A DNA stretch of 21,708 bases from JAAYCI01 sp964369525. Its GTDB lineage: Bacteria > Bacillota > Clostridia > Oscillospirales > Ruminococcaceae. Of this stretch, positions 13,547 to 20,649 are shown one piece after another; the stretch's first letter is position 1; each line of letters starts with the position of its first letter. Below the pieces are notes generated by a model. That model made no database searches, was not told where the DNA came from, and was given only the letters and a program-made list of their open reading frames with translations. The translations under genes and the position numbers were made by a program. Location: contig CAYJEW010000031.1 of assembly GCA_964369525.1 (NCBI GenBank), positions 1 to 21,708 of the forward strand, read 5' to 3'.

Positions 13547-14980
13547 ATGAGCAAAAAGTCTATCAGAAGTTATTTTTTAGGAACGATAACCACCGTGTTG
13601 TTGGCCAGCTTTTTGGTGATGGGTCTAGTGCAAACGCTTTTGGCGGTGGAGTATTTTAGCGAAGAGAAAGAGCAGCTGCTGTCTCGAGTGGTGGAAACGG
13701 TGTGCCGTGGGTTTTCGTGCGGGCAGGTAACCATAGACGAAGACTCGGTGTACACCGTTTCGTATATAGCCGAGGCGGCCGATGCCGTGATAATTTTAGC
13801 TACCAAAAGCGGCGAAATATGGTTTTCCACAGGGCCGGCAGCGCCGGAAGTAGGGCAGGTGGTATCGGAAGATGTGCTAGGGCAGATAAGCTATAGCAAT
13901 ACATCACATCAGCGCAACACACTGGGGAAGTTGTTTGACAACACGCACTATATTAGCGCCCGTGTACTGCGCGACAGCGATAATGTATTGGTGGGGTATG
14001 TGTTTGCAGCTTCAGCCGCAGCTACATTGCAGGTGTTTATGCTGGAAATGATGTCGGCATTTTCGCTTTCTGTAGTAGTGGTACTTATAGCGGCAGGGCT
14101 GCTTTCGCTTGCGCTTACCGGCCGCACGCTTACGCCGATTAAGCACATAAGCGACGGCGCAACCCGCTTTGCCGAGGGGGATTTTAGCTATCGCATTCCG
14201 GTAGAAGGCGACGACGAGCTATCAAGGCTGGCGGTTACGTTTAACGAGATGGCAAGCCATTTTGAGGCCACAGATACATCCCGCCGCAACTTTATGGGAA
14301 ACATTGCGCACGAGCTACGCACCCCAATGACCACAATAAAAGGCTTTATAGACGGTATGCTGGACGGTACCATTCCTACAGACCAGCGCGAGCACTACCT
14401 TACAGTAGTGAGCGACGAGGTGGGCCGCCTTGCACGGCTTACAAAAAACATGCTAGATGTATCACGGCTAGAATCCGGCGAGTATGTGCCAAACACCAGC
14501 GTGTTTAATATATGGGAGCCCACTGCCGCCATAATAATGGGTGCACAGCGCAGGCTGGTGGAAAAAGAGCTACAGGTAAAAGGGATAAACAACGATATAG
14601 CGGCCATGGTGTCGGCCGACGAAGACTTTGTGCACCAGATACTGTTTAATTTGATAGACAACGCTGTAAAGTTTGCCACCGAAGGTAGCACCATTGTGGT
14701 GCAGGCAAAAACCGTTAAAGGGCAGGTTGTGGTAAGCGTGCAGAACGAGGGGCCAAGTATTCCCGAAGAGTCGCTACCGTATGTGTTTGACCGCTTCTTT
14801 AAAGTGGACAAAAGCCGAGGAGAAGACGCCCGAGGCGCCGGTTTGGGGCTGCATATTAGCAAGGTGCTTACCAATTTGATGAATGGGCGCATATGGGCCG
14901 AAAGCGGCGATGGCTACACAAGATTTTTGCTTTCGCTGCCGGCAGCGCCTAAAAAGCGTACCTCTCGTACCAAGGCGTAG
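13547..14980 (+). CDS. membrane sensor histidine kinase
   Basis: A 477-aa kinase with transmembrane helices at about 9-33 and 166-191 around a roughly 130-residue extracytoplasmic sensor region. A HAMP linker (about 192-244) follows, then HisKA with phospho-acceptor His255 in GNIAHELRTP, and a HATPase domain with the N box FNLIDNAVKFA (367-377), F box FDRFF and G2 box GAGLGLHISK (430-439). The G1 box is NEGPSI (400-405) instead of the usual DxGxG; similar NxG forms occur in other kinases, so it may still be active. AGAGGG precedes the ATG. It pairs with the regulator just upstream. The sensed signal cannot be inferred from the sequence. The C-terminal tail is basic (PKKRTSRTKA). Confidence 0.94.
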   Translation: MSKKSIRSYFLGTITTVLLASFLVMGLVQTLLAVEYFSEEKEQLLSRVVETVCRGFSCGQVTIDEDSVYTVSYIAEAADAVIILATKSGEIWFSTGPAAPEVGQVVSEDVLGQISYSNTSHQRNTLGKLFDNTHYISARVLRDSDNVLVGYVFAASAAATLQVFMLEMMSAFSLSVVVVLIAAGLLSLALTGRTLTPIKHISDGATRFAEGDFSYRIPVEGDDELSRLAVTFNEMASHFEATDTSRRNFMGNIAHELRTPMTTIKGFIDGMLDGTIPTDQREHYLTVVSDEVGRLARLTKNMLDVSRLESGEYVPNTSVFNIWEPTAAIIMGAQRRLVEKELQVKGINNDIAAMVSADEDFVHQILFNLIDNAVKFATEGSTIVVQAKTVKGQVVVSVQNEGPSIPEESLPYVFDRFFKVDKSRGEDARGAGLGLHISKVLTNLMNGRIWAESGDGYTRFLLSLPAAPKKRTSRTKA

Positions 14981-15026
14981 AAACCTGTGTAAAAAAACAA
15001 CCGCCTGCCGCCCTGCGCTGTGCCGC

Positions 15027-15051
15027 AGCCGCTTAAAAAGCGGCTTGTGTG
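15027..15051 (+). terminator. terminator-like hairpin after the kinase gene
   Basis: AGCCGCTT (15027-15034) pairs perfectly with AAGCGGCT (15038-15045) around an AAA loop. The tail TTGTGTG is only partly T-rich, so the hairpin is clear but termination strength is uncertain. Confidence 0.5.
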
Positions 15052-15072
15052 CATGTGGTGCGCGGCGGCAGT

Positions 15073-15101
15073 TTGATTTTTTGGGTGTGATGTTGTAAAA
15101 T
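15073..15101 (+). promoter_or_regulatory. promoter of the rpe-rnfDEA-like unit
   Basis: TTGATT at 15073-15078, a 17-base spacer and TAAAAT at 15096-15101. Transcription would start near 15108, about 115 bases before the rpe ATG. It follows the kinase hairpin and is the only promoter noticed before the terminator at 18309. Confidence 0.6.
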
Positions 15102-15223
15102 ACCTCTGCGCGCAGTTGTGGCGGGCGGCTTGTACAGCGAGGCCGATTTGCGGCAGCAGAGTAATTTTTTTTTACGAAGTAAAGCAAAATTTGAGTGCAA
15201 AGCTGAAAGGAAGGGTTTGCGAT

Positions 15224-15883
15224 ATGGTGCAGGTAGCTCCCTCGATATTAAGTGCCGACTTTGCAAACCTTGCGCAAAGTTGTGCCGCAGTGGTAACAAA
15301 AGATAACCCAATGTTGCATATAGATGTGATGGACGGCGTGTTTGTGCCAAACATTTCTTTTGGCGCACCTGTGCTGAAAAGCCTCGTTAAAGCACTGCCA
15401 GAGGCTGTGTATGACGTACATTTAATGATAGGCAAGCCAGCGTTATATATAGAAACATTTGCAAAAGCAGGCGCCGACGCTATTACTATTCATTACGAGT
15501 GCGAAAGCCCCCTGCGCCAAACGCTTTGCAAAATTCGTGCGCTGGGCTGCAAAGCGGGTATTAGCCTGCGGCCTGCAACCGATGTATCAGAAGTTTTTGG
15601 CCTGTTGGATATTTTGGATATTGTGCTGGTAATGAGCGTAGAGCCGGGCTTTGGTGGCCAGAGCTTTCAGCCGCAGGCACTGGATAAAATATCGGCGCTA
15701 CACGCAGAAGCGCAGCGCCAAAACACAGCGTTACACATCTCGGTAGACGGCGGAATAGACCTACAAACAGCCCCAGCCTGCGTGAAAGCAGGCGCCAGCA
15801 TTTTGGTGGCGGGCAGTGCGGTGTTTGGCGCGCTGAACCCCGCGGGAATGGTGCAGCAGCTAAGAAGAGCCGGAGAACAATAA
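15224..15883 (+). CDS. rpe: ribulose-phosphate 3-epimerase
   Basis: A 219-aa TIM-barrel enzyme that interconverts ribulose 5-phosphate and xylulose 5-phosphate in the pentose phosphate pathway. The N-terminal APSILSADF (5-13) is followed by metal ligands and catalytic residues His32 and Asp34 in LHIDVMDG, His66 in VHLMI, and Asp175 in VDGGID. The phosphate-binding loop MSVEPGFGGQSF lies at 137-148, and AGSAVFG at 196-202. The ATG at 15224 is chosen because AGGAAGGG precedes it and the conserved N-terminus starts there; a longer frame reaching 15116 is unsupported. It lies 42 bases before the RnfD-like gene and appears co-transcribed with it, an unusual partnership for a pentose phosphate enzyme. 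Confidence 0.95.
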   Translation: MVQVAPSILSADFANLAQSCAAVVTKDNPMLHIDVMDGVFVPNISFGAPVLKSLVKALPEAVYDVHLMIGKPALYIETFAKAGADAITIHYECESPLRQTLCKIRALGCKAGISLRPATDVSEVFGLLDILDIVLVMSVEPGFGGQSFQPQALDKISALHAEAQRQNTALHISVDGGIDLQTAPACVKAGASILVAGSAVFGALNPAGMVQQLRRAGEQ

Positions 15884-15925
15884 TTAGAAATATTTGCATT
15901 ATTAACAGAACAAGTCGGAGAAAAA

Positions 15926-16960
15926 ATGGCAAAAACAGCAGCAAAACTGAATCATGAAGGCAATGCGTTTAATCGTGATTTTATTGCGATGACCATTCCG
16001 CTTTTTTTAATGGCGTTCTTTTTTTACGGGCCAAGGGTAATGTGGCTTGCGTTTGCAGCAATGCTTACCGCACACCTGTGCGACAGAGTGGCGGCAATTA
16101 TGCGCAACCGCGCGTATGACCTAAGCGAAAACTCGTCTATTACATTTGCGCTGTTAATTGTGCTTATGATGCCTGCCACTGTGGGAACACACATTGTGGT
16201 GGTTGCGGTTATGGTGGCGGTGTTTGTGGGTAAAGAGGCGTTTGGCGGCTACCAAAGCTACCCGTTTAACCCCGCGGCGGTGGGTTTTTGCGTTGCGGCG
16301 GTGTCTTGGCCACAGCAAATTTTTAGTTATCCTGAGCCGCTAAACTGGATGCTGCAGCAGGATGTGTCGATGACGCAAATTTTTAGCCTGTGGCGGTTTG
16401 AAGATGTAGCTATGGTGGAGGGAATCTCCATGACGCTGCGCAACGGCGGCCTACCTAAAGTGGATTTTTGGAACCTGCTTTTAGGTAACTATGCAGGACC
16501 TATGGGCCTTGGGTGTAGCCTTGTTATTATGTCGTGCGCGGTATACCTTGTAGCAAAGCGGCGTATATCGGTGGCGGCGCCAATTAGTTATATGATAGCT
16601 ATTGTACTTATAGCATTTATTTTTCCAAGGTACACCGAAATTTCGATGGCAACCTTCCCGCAGGACTTTATGCTGCGGTTACAGGTAATAAAGTTTGAGG
16701 TACTGTCTGGTGCTATTTTATTTTCGGCGGTATTTTTAATAAGCGAGCCGGGCACACTGCCCAAAAATGTAATATCACGCATAATTTACGGTGTGCTGCT
16801 GGGCATTGCTACCATGGCGTTTAGATATTTTGGCACATTTGAGCTGGGGGCATGCTTTGCGCTGCTAACGGTGAATGCATTGTCTGGCTACTTTGATAGG
16901 GCAATATCCGGCGCTATGGCACGCAAAAAAGAAAAAGCGGTGCTGAGCGAGCAGGCCTAA
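15926..16960 (+). CDS. RnfD/NqrB-like membrane subunit, divergent
   Basis: A 344-aa polytopic membrane protein of the NQR2/RnfD family. In Rnf complexes this subunit carries covalent FMN and helps couple ferredoxin:NAD electron flow to ion pumping. Family features are helices at about 19-58, 70-104, 118-131, 196-211, 218-235, 258-275 and 286-325, together with GGYQSYPFNPAAVG (107-120), WNLLLGNYAGPMG (182-194) and LISEPGTLP (271-279). Where RnfD proteins usually have a [ST]xAT flavin-attachment motif, this one reads EGISMTLRNGG (165-175), about four residues shorter; Thr170 may or may not be flavinylated. GGAG lies 5 bases before the ATG. It is followed by E- and A-like subunits, but no RnfC, G or B gene is present. 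Confidence 0.85.
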   Translation: MAKTAAKLNHEGNAFNRDFIAMTIPLFLMAFFFYGPRVMWLAFAAMLTAHLCDRVAAIMRNRAYDLSENSSITFALLIVLMMPATVGTHIVVVAVMVAVFVGKEAFGGYQSYPFNPAAVGFCVAAVSWPQQIFSYPEPLNWMLQQDVSMTQIFSLWRFEDVAMVEGISMTLRNGGLPKVDFWNLLLGNYAGPMGLGCSLVIMSCAVYLVAKRRISVAAPISYMIAIVLIAFIFPRYTEISMATFPQDFMLRLQVIKFEVLSGAILFSAVFLISEPGTLPKNVISRIIYGVLLGIATMAFRYFGTFELGACFALLTVNALSGYFDRAISGAMARKKEKAVLSEQA

Positions 16961-17024
16961 CGCCTGCCAACTAAAGCAGAAACACCCAAACGGGTGGGGC
17001 CAAAGCGGCTCTGGAGCTATGCAT

Positions 17025-17675
17025 ATGAAAGACGACAGAATTAGATATTTTGCCGAGAATATGGACCGCCTTTCAAGGCGGGACCGTGTGTTGCTAAACA
17101 ACCCTGTTATTATGCAGGGGCTGGGCCTTGCGCCTATTGTTATACCGGCAAGTAATGTGCAAAATGCGCTTATATTAGCGGCAGGTGTGGCTATGTTGCT
17201 TACCCCCACACGCATGATTGCCACGGCATTAAGTCAGCGTATGGGCTTTTTTTTGCGGGCGCTAATATATGCACTTACAAGCGGCGTAGTGTACTTTTTT
17301 GTGGCATGGGCTATGGAGTATATGTTTGGCAGCAGTATACAAAGTGTGGGTATATACCTGCCGCTGCTGGTAATGGAGCCACTTATTTTAAAGCGGTATG
17401 AAAGCCCAAAACGCGAGCGACTTGTTACATCGTTTAAAAAAGGTATTGCTACCACAGTGGGCTTTTGCGTAGTGCTTTTATTTTTAGCGAGCGCGCGAGA
17501 GCTTTTGGCGTTTGGCACAATTGCAGGGGTAGAGATTTTGCGCATTCAGCTGTTGCCAATGGCGGCGCTGCCTGCGGGTGGGTTTATTATGCTGGGGTTG
17601 CTGGCAGCTATGTGGCGCAGCTTAGTAAATGCGTTTAAGCGTAGCATAAGCATGGGGGTGAAAAAGCTGCAATGA
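17025..17675 (+). CDS. RnfE/NqrD-like membrane subunit lacking cluster cysteines
   Basis: A 216-aa membrane protein of the Rnf-Nqr family (PF02508 type), best matching RnfE. NNPVIMQGLGLAPIVIPAS (25-43) aligns with the family's NPVxxQxLGLCPxLAVT segment, and ARELLAFGTIAG (157-168) with its LREILGxGTL-like segment. About six hydrophobic helices are visible. In canonical RnfE, two cysteines (in GLCP and in a VNCxxLGR segment) help hold an intramembrane iron-sulfur centre. Here the positions are Ala36 and, in the stretch LLVMEPLILKR, Pro119; the only Cys is Cys148. ATG at 17025 is preferred over 17019 because GGAG is 8 bases away. The stop overlaps the next start by 4 bases (ATGA), so translation is probably coupled. 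Confidence 0.82.
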   Translation: MKDDRIRYFAENMDRLSRRDRVLLNNPVIMQGLGLAPIVIPASNVQNALILAAGVAMLLTPTRMIATALSQRMGFFLRALIYALTSGVVYFFVAWAMEYMFGSSIQSVGIYLPLLVMEPLILKRYESPKRERLVTSFKKGIATTVGFCVVLLFLASARELLAFGTIAGVEILRIQLLPMAALPAGGFIMLGLLAAMWRSLVNAFKRSISMGVKKLQ

Positions 17676-18286
17676 GTATTGTGATACAAAATTTAAGCAT
17701 GTTTATGCTCTATGCAATGGCGGCAATCTTTGTGCAAAACGCTGTGTTTACCCGCGGGTTTGGTGTGTCGCGCCTTACCAAGCTGGTTAGCGATTCGGCA
17801 GTGGATAGTATATCATTCTGCGTGCTTTTGTGCTCTGTGCAGGTAATTAGTGCGCCGCTGGCCTATGCTGTGAATATTCTGCTGGAGATGCCACAGGTGT
17901 GGTACAGAGAGTATGCACGCCCGCTGGCGTATGTAATATGCGCTGTAGTGGCGTTTTTAGTAGTGTTGTTTTTAATAATGGTGCTGCGCCTTCCCAACCC
18001 AAAAGATCTTATGGCGGTTTTGCCCATGGCCACACTAAACTGCGCTGTGCTTGGCCCTATGCTTATTAGCGCAACCCAAAGCTTTAATTTTGTGCAAACT
18101 ATGGGTTTTGCTTTGGGCAGCGGAATTGGGTACACACTGGCAGTAATTATTGTTACTGAGATTGAGCGCAAAACAAATAGCCGAAACATACCCGGCACAT
18201 TTAAAGGCCTGCCAATAAAGCTTATATATATAGGTATTTTGGCATTAGCTATTTACAGCCTTACCGGCAACATGGTGGCAATATAG
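17672..18286 (+). CDS. RnfA/NqrE-like membrane subunit with one cluster cysteine
   Basis: A 204-aa membrane protein of the Rnf-Nqr family. The A-type identity comes from FVQNAVFTRGFGVSRLTKL (20-38), matching the family NNFVLxRFLGICPFLGVSK, MATLNCAVLGPMLI (119-132), matching the TTNCAVLG signature, and the C-terminal IPGTFKGLPIKLIYIGILALA (173-193). About six helices are visible. The family's first cluster cysteine is Ser33 here, and the second, Cys124, is kept. The ATG overlaps the stop of the RnfE-like gene, and a G-rich stretch lies about 11 bases upstream. It is the last gene of the rpe-D-E-A unit and is followed by a terminator. Two adjacent PF02508 proteins of opposite topology normally form a pair in the membrane. 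Confidence 0.84.
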   Translation: MSIVIQNLSMFMLYAMAAIFVQNAVFTRGFGVSRLTKLVSDSAVDSISFCVLLCSVQVISAPLAYAVNILLEMPQVWYREYARPLAYVICAVVAFLVVLFLIMVLRLPNPKDLMAVLPMATLNCAVLGPMLISATQSFNFVQTMGFALGSGIGYTLAVIIVTEIERKTNSRNIPGTFKGLPIKLIYIGILALAIYSLTGNMVAI

Positions 18287-18308
18287 CATAAAAATAAAGC
18301 AGTATATT

Positions 18309-18342
18309 ATAAATCCGCCAATTTTAGGCGGGTTTATTTATA
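18309..18342 (+). terminator. terminator of the rpe-rnfDEA-like unit
   Basis: AAATCCGCC (18311-18319) pairs with GGCGGGTTT (18327-18335) with one G-T pair and is followed by ATTTATTTA-type A/T-rich sequence. It lies 24 bases after the last stop. Confidence 0.8.
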
Positions 18343-18403
18343 AGATGCAAGCATAAATGCGCTTTTTTGGCAAGGCGAGTAAAACCTTAAAAGGAGACTT
18401 AAT

Positions 18404-19696
18404 ATGCAACCACCTGTTTTTGCACCGGCACATATATTGTTGCCAAGTGAAAAGATAGACATGGGCCGCTGGGCGGCGCTGGCGTGCGACCAATACACAA
18501 GCCAGCCGGAATATTGGCAGAAGGCAGCGCAGTTTGTGGGAGAAGCGGCCAGCACGCTAAATATGGTTTTTCCCGAAGTTTATTTAGAGCTGCCCGGCAG
18601 TGAGCAGCGGATAAAAAACATACATGCAGCCATGCAGAGCTATAAAAAAGAGGTGCTTTGCCGCAGTGTAGAGGGTTTTGTGTATGTAGAGCGGCAGCTG
18701 GCAAACGGGGTGCGCCGAGGGCTTGTGGGCAGTGTAGACCTTGAGGCGTATAGCTACAAAAAAGGCCAGCATGCGCGTGTGCGCCCAACAGAAGGCACTG
18801 TGGAAGAGCGTATACCGCCAAGGCTGGCTGTGCGGCGGGGCGCTGTGCTTGAAAGCCCGCATATTTTAATGTTAATAGACGACGCTACAGACAGCGTGCT
18901 GGGGCCGCTGGAGCGTAAAAAGGCCGCGCTACAGCCTTTATATGACACCGAGCTTATGCTGGGAGGTGGCCGTGTTAGCGGCTGGGCGGTAAGCGGTAGC
19001 GAGCAGATACAAGCAGTGCAAAGCGCCATTGCAGCGCTGGAAAACGCACAGGTATATGGCCAAAAGTATGGTGCGCAGTGCCCCACACCGCCTTTTGCTA
19101 TGGCGGTGGGTGATGGAAACCACAGCCTTGCAACCGCAAAGGCGCTATGGGAAGAGCTAAAGCCCACGCTAAGCGCAGAGCAGCAAAAAACCCACCCCGC
19201 ACGCTACTGCATGGTAGAGCTGGAAAATGTACACGATACAGCCATAGAGGTAGAGCCTATACACCGTGTGGTATTTGGGGTGAGTGGTGAGGATGTACTG
19301 AATGCGGTGCAGAGGTATATAGAGCAGGGCGGCGCCAAGTTGCAGCCGCAAGGTGAAGAGGCGCAGCAGCGGTTTGTGCTGCTGCATAAAGGTGGCCGCA
19401 GCGAAATAGCCCTGCAGAGCGCAAGCCGCCCGCTGGCAGTAGGCACGGTAGACGACATTTTAGATGTGTGCAAACAGCAGCACCCTAATATGGTAGTGGA
19501 CTATATTCACGGGGAAGATGCAGTGCAACAGTTGGTGGAAAAAGACGCTGTAGGTATAATATTATCAGATTTTCCTAAAGACCATCTTTTCCATGGTGTG
19601 GCGTGGGGCGGCATACTGCCACGCAAAACATTTTCTATGGGGCATGCATATGAAAAGCGGTATTATTTAGAGTGTAGAGCTATAACAGAAGAATAA
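18404..19696 (+). CDS. DUF1015 family protein
   Basis: A 430-aa soluble protein recognised as DUF1015 (PF06245 type). Conserved-looking segments are VFAPAHILLPSEKIDMGRWA near the start, AVGDGNHSLATAKALWE (234-250), which corresponds to the family 'DGHHR' type motif in an N-H variant, and PRKTFSMGHAYEKRYYLECR (406-425). The biochemical function of this family is not established as far as I know, so none is assigned. AAAAGGAG lies 8 bases before the ATG. It follows a terminator, so it has its own transcription, but no clear promoter could be placed in the 60-base gap. No signal peptide or membrane segment is seen. A stretch of 299 bases without a gene follows, in which only short A/T-rich inverted repeats were noticed. 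Confidence 0.85.
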   Translation: MQPPVFAPAHILLPSEKIDMGRWAALACDQYTSQPEYWQKAAQFVGEAASTLNMVFPEVYLELPGSEQRIKNIHAAMQSYKKEVLCRSVEGFVYVERQLANGVRRGLVGSVDLEAYSYKKGQHARVRPTEGTVEERIPPRLAVRRGAVLESPHILMLIDDATDSVLGPLERKKAALQPLYDTELMLGGGRVSGWAVSGSEQIQAVQSAIAALENAQVYGQKYGAQCPTPPFAMAVGDGNHSLATAKALWEELKPTLSAEQQKTHPARYCMVELENVHDTAIEVEPIHRVVFGVSGEDVLNAVQRYIEQGGAKLQPQGEEAQQRFVLLHKGGRSEIALQSASRPLAVGTVDDILDVCKQQHPNMVVDYIHGEDAVQQLVEKDAVGIILSDFPKDHLFHGVAWGGILPRKTFSMGHAYEKRYYLECRAITEE

Positions 19697-19995
19697 AAGA
19701 ACGATAATTTGTGATTTATTGTGGTTATTGCTATATATAAAGTTACAGCAAGTGCACGGCGTAGCGGTGTAGTACATCGCATATCAATTAGGAAAATTTT
19801 TCTGATTACATATACGCAAAGCGGTGTGCGGCCAGCCGGAGCGCAAGAGGTGTAGCGCCAAAAGATGCTGCGGTAAAGTACGCAGGAATATTGCGGAAAA
19901 GTAAAGCTGTAATATATTGATAAAACAAGAAAAATATGGAATAAAGCTGTGTTTTGGTGCGGAAATACAGGAATTTATTTGAAAGAAGGATGGCA
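19697..19995. other. gene-free stretch between DUF1015 and VOC genes
   Basis: No gene is seen. There is no clean terminator after the DUF1015 gene. A weak promoter candidate, TTGATA near 19917-19922 with an AATAAA-like -10 17 bases on, could serve the VOC gene, but the match is poor. Confidence 0.35.
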
Positions 19996-20364
19996 ATGCA
20001 ATTTTCTATTGAACATACCAATCTAACCGTGTTGGACATTGAAAAATCGCTTAAATTTTACAGCGAGGCGCTGGGGCTAAAGCCGTCGCGCAGCATTGAT
20101 GCAGAGGATGGCAGCTTTAAAATAGTGTATCTAAGCGATGGCGTGGGCAAGCACCAGCTAGAGCTAACGTGGTATGCCGAGCGCAAACAGCCATACAACC
20201 TTGGCGATAATGAAATTCACATTGCGTTTCGCGTTGATAATTTTGAGCAGGCGCTGGAAAAACACAAAAAGATGGATTGCGTGTGTTATCAAAACGAGGC
20301 GATGGGCATATATTTTATAGTAGATCCCGATGGCCACTGGCTGGAGATTATGCCAAATAGGTAG
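19996..20364 (+). CDS. glyoxalase I-like VOC family protein
   Basis: A 122-aa protein with the vicinal oxygen chelate fold (two beta-alpha-beta-beta-beta modules). Probable metal ligands are His7 (IEHTNL), Glu56 (QLELTW), His75 (EIHIAF) and Glu117 (WLEIMP), the His/Glu/His/Glu set of lactoylglutathione lyase. Module starts are visible at 6-29 (TVLDIEKSLKFYSEALGL) and 73-91 (RVDNFEQALEKH), and VDPDGHWLEIMP closes the fold. ATG 19996 is chosen because GAAGG lies 6 bases upstream; the ATG at 19990 overlaps that site. The metal set fits glyoxalase I, but Clostridia often lack glutathione, so the thiol cofactor or substrate is uncertain. Confidence 0.88.
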   Translation: MQFSIEHTNLTVLDIEKSLKFYSEALGLKPSRSIDAEDGSFKIVYLSDGVGKHQLELTWYAERKQPYNLGDNEIHIAFRVDNFEQALEKHKKMDCVCYQNEAMGIYFIVDPDGHWLEIMPNR

Positions 20365-20422
20365 CTGGCAGCATGTATTGCAAAGTGTTTTTACAAGACG
20401 GATAGATATATCGACACAGCAT

Positions 20423-20461
20423 AAAACGGCAATGTGAAAAACTCACATTGCCGTTTTGGTT
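20423..20461 (+). terminator. strong terminator after the VOC gene
   Basis: A perfect 15-bp stem, AAAACGGCAATGTGA (20423-20437) with TCACATTGCCGTTTT (20443-20457), has a 5-base loop and a T-rich end. Because the arms are A- and T-rich it may also stop leftward transcription from the gene ending at 20650. The 20462-20649 interval is AT-rich with no gene seen. Confidence 0.88.
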
Positions 20462-20649
20462 TAAATTGATATAAAGAAAAATAATGTTTGATGGTTTGTT
20501 TGTTTTTGCAAAGCTGAACCAAATAAAAAATATAAGAATAAATAGCTTTAAAATATGTATAAATACAGGGGGGTAATGGTAAAGTGGTGGGTAAAATAAA
20601 TACAATGCGGCTATAGTTTTGCGCAGTTGCTGCAAAGCCCGTGTATATG

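Noticed and set aside
15926..18286. A complete Rnf complex
   Set aside because: The rnfC, rnfG and rnfB genes are absent at both flanks, which hold rpe and a DUF1015 gene.
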